DNA of 33,195 bases from an uncultured Sutterellaceae bacterium (lineage in GTDB: Bacteria; Pseudomonadota; Gammaproteobacteria; Burkholderiales; Burkholderiaceae_F), in NCBI GenBank assembly GCA_902797695.1, contig CADBTW010000014.1:1-33195 (forward strand), written 5' to 3'. This document shows positions 32,893 to 33,195 of the stretch, one piece after another; the stretch's first letter is position 1; the number at the start of each line of letters is the position of its first letter. Both the position numbers and the translations under genes were made by a program. The notes beneath the pieces were generated by a model. It did not search any database. It had not been told where the DNA came from and saw only the letters and a list, made by a program, of their open reading frames with translations.

Positions 32893-33195
32893 GGCAGAAC
32901 CCCTCCTCCACTCTTTCTGGCGGGGCCTCGCGGTTGTGCTCGATGCTCCCGCCTGCTTCTCGATTGTTGCCCAGGGCCTCTTTTTCTTATCCAGGGCCTT
33001 CGGCGCTTCGGGCGTTCTCGCGAAGGTTATTTTTTGGAAAACTCGCGGTCCAGGGAGGCATTTCCGTGATTCATCAATGAAACGCCGGTCCCTGAAAGCC
33101 GAAACGTACGGCCTTTCGCTGTTTTGAGTGGGTAAATTGAGGTTTAGGCCCTCTCTGTAGGCCTTTTCTGTATCAGTCCGTTCTTCTTCCGCAAC
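32893..33195. other. Upstream region of the giant adhesin, no gene
   Basis: These 303 bases reach the window edge and contain no gene I can support. The adhesin promoter must lie here, read on the minus strand, but no clear -35 and -10 pair was found. A 5-bp stem near 33,146-33,164 (AGGCC and GGCCT, then TTTT on the plus strand) could be a weak terminator from outside the window. Confidence 0.4.

Overview
The window looks like a chromosomal stretch of a Gram-negative, anaerobic or microaerophilic betaproteobacterium, most probably a gut Sutterellaceae-type member of the Burkholderiales. This is inferred from the high G+C coding with GC-rich third positions, the trimeric autotransporters (one with an ESPR-type extended signal peptide), the exported FAD fumarate-reductase-like flavoproteins (one Sec, one Tat), the DcuC relic and the asparaginase. 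No rRNA, tRNA or CRISPR array was seen.

Layout. (1) 134-1978: a YadA-type trimeric autotransporter that continues past its beta-barrel into a coiled coil. (2) About 2,090-5,260: a low-GC, repeat-bearing segment followed by a small ORF and a primase/AAA ATPase of the kind carried by integrated elements; it resembles the replication module of a lost mobile element. (3) 5,265-12,577: a LysE-type exporter, a DUF4332 protein, a truncated and frameshifted dcuC relic, an asparaginase-amidohydrolase operon, a RibD-C/DHFR-like reductase, and an AAA-ATPase-like/PD-(D/E)XK protein. (4) 12,790-15,799: a maa-type acetyltransferase and an AraC regulator, each broken by a single-base frameshift, flanking an intact iron alcohol dehydrogenase. 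(5) 16,349-18,508: a Sec-exported flavoprotein with two FMN-binding domains and an FAD fumarate-reductase-like domain but no heme motif. (6) 18,805-20,700: an AlbA_2/HATPase/winged-helix protein whose upstream region carries two pairs of a GTTAAC-centred palindrome, each pair spaced exactly 31 bp. (7) 20,799-26,189: a minus-strand operon (Tat-exported DUF169 protein, unknown 214-residue protein, Tat-exported FAD reductase), divergent from two overlapping Crp/Fnr-like paralogues. (8) 26,341-32,892: a 1,859-residue trimeric autotransporter followed by a BamE-like/OmpA-like lipoprotein resembling Acinetobacter TpgA.

How the genes may work together. The flavoproteins point to periplasmic reduction of organic acceptors. 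Asparagine breakdown and the former DcuC carrier fit a fumarate/aspartate economy. The two autotransporter loci are surface adhesins that appear to reach the periplasm in different ways: one by its own C-terminal coiled coil, the other by a separate lipoprotein. The strongest candidate for an undescribed system is region 7, where two Tat substrates and an unknown partner face two divergently encoded regulators. All calls come from reading the sequence by eye; no database search was run.
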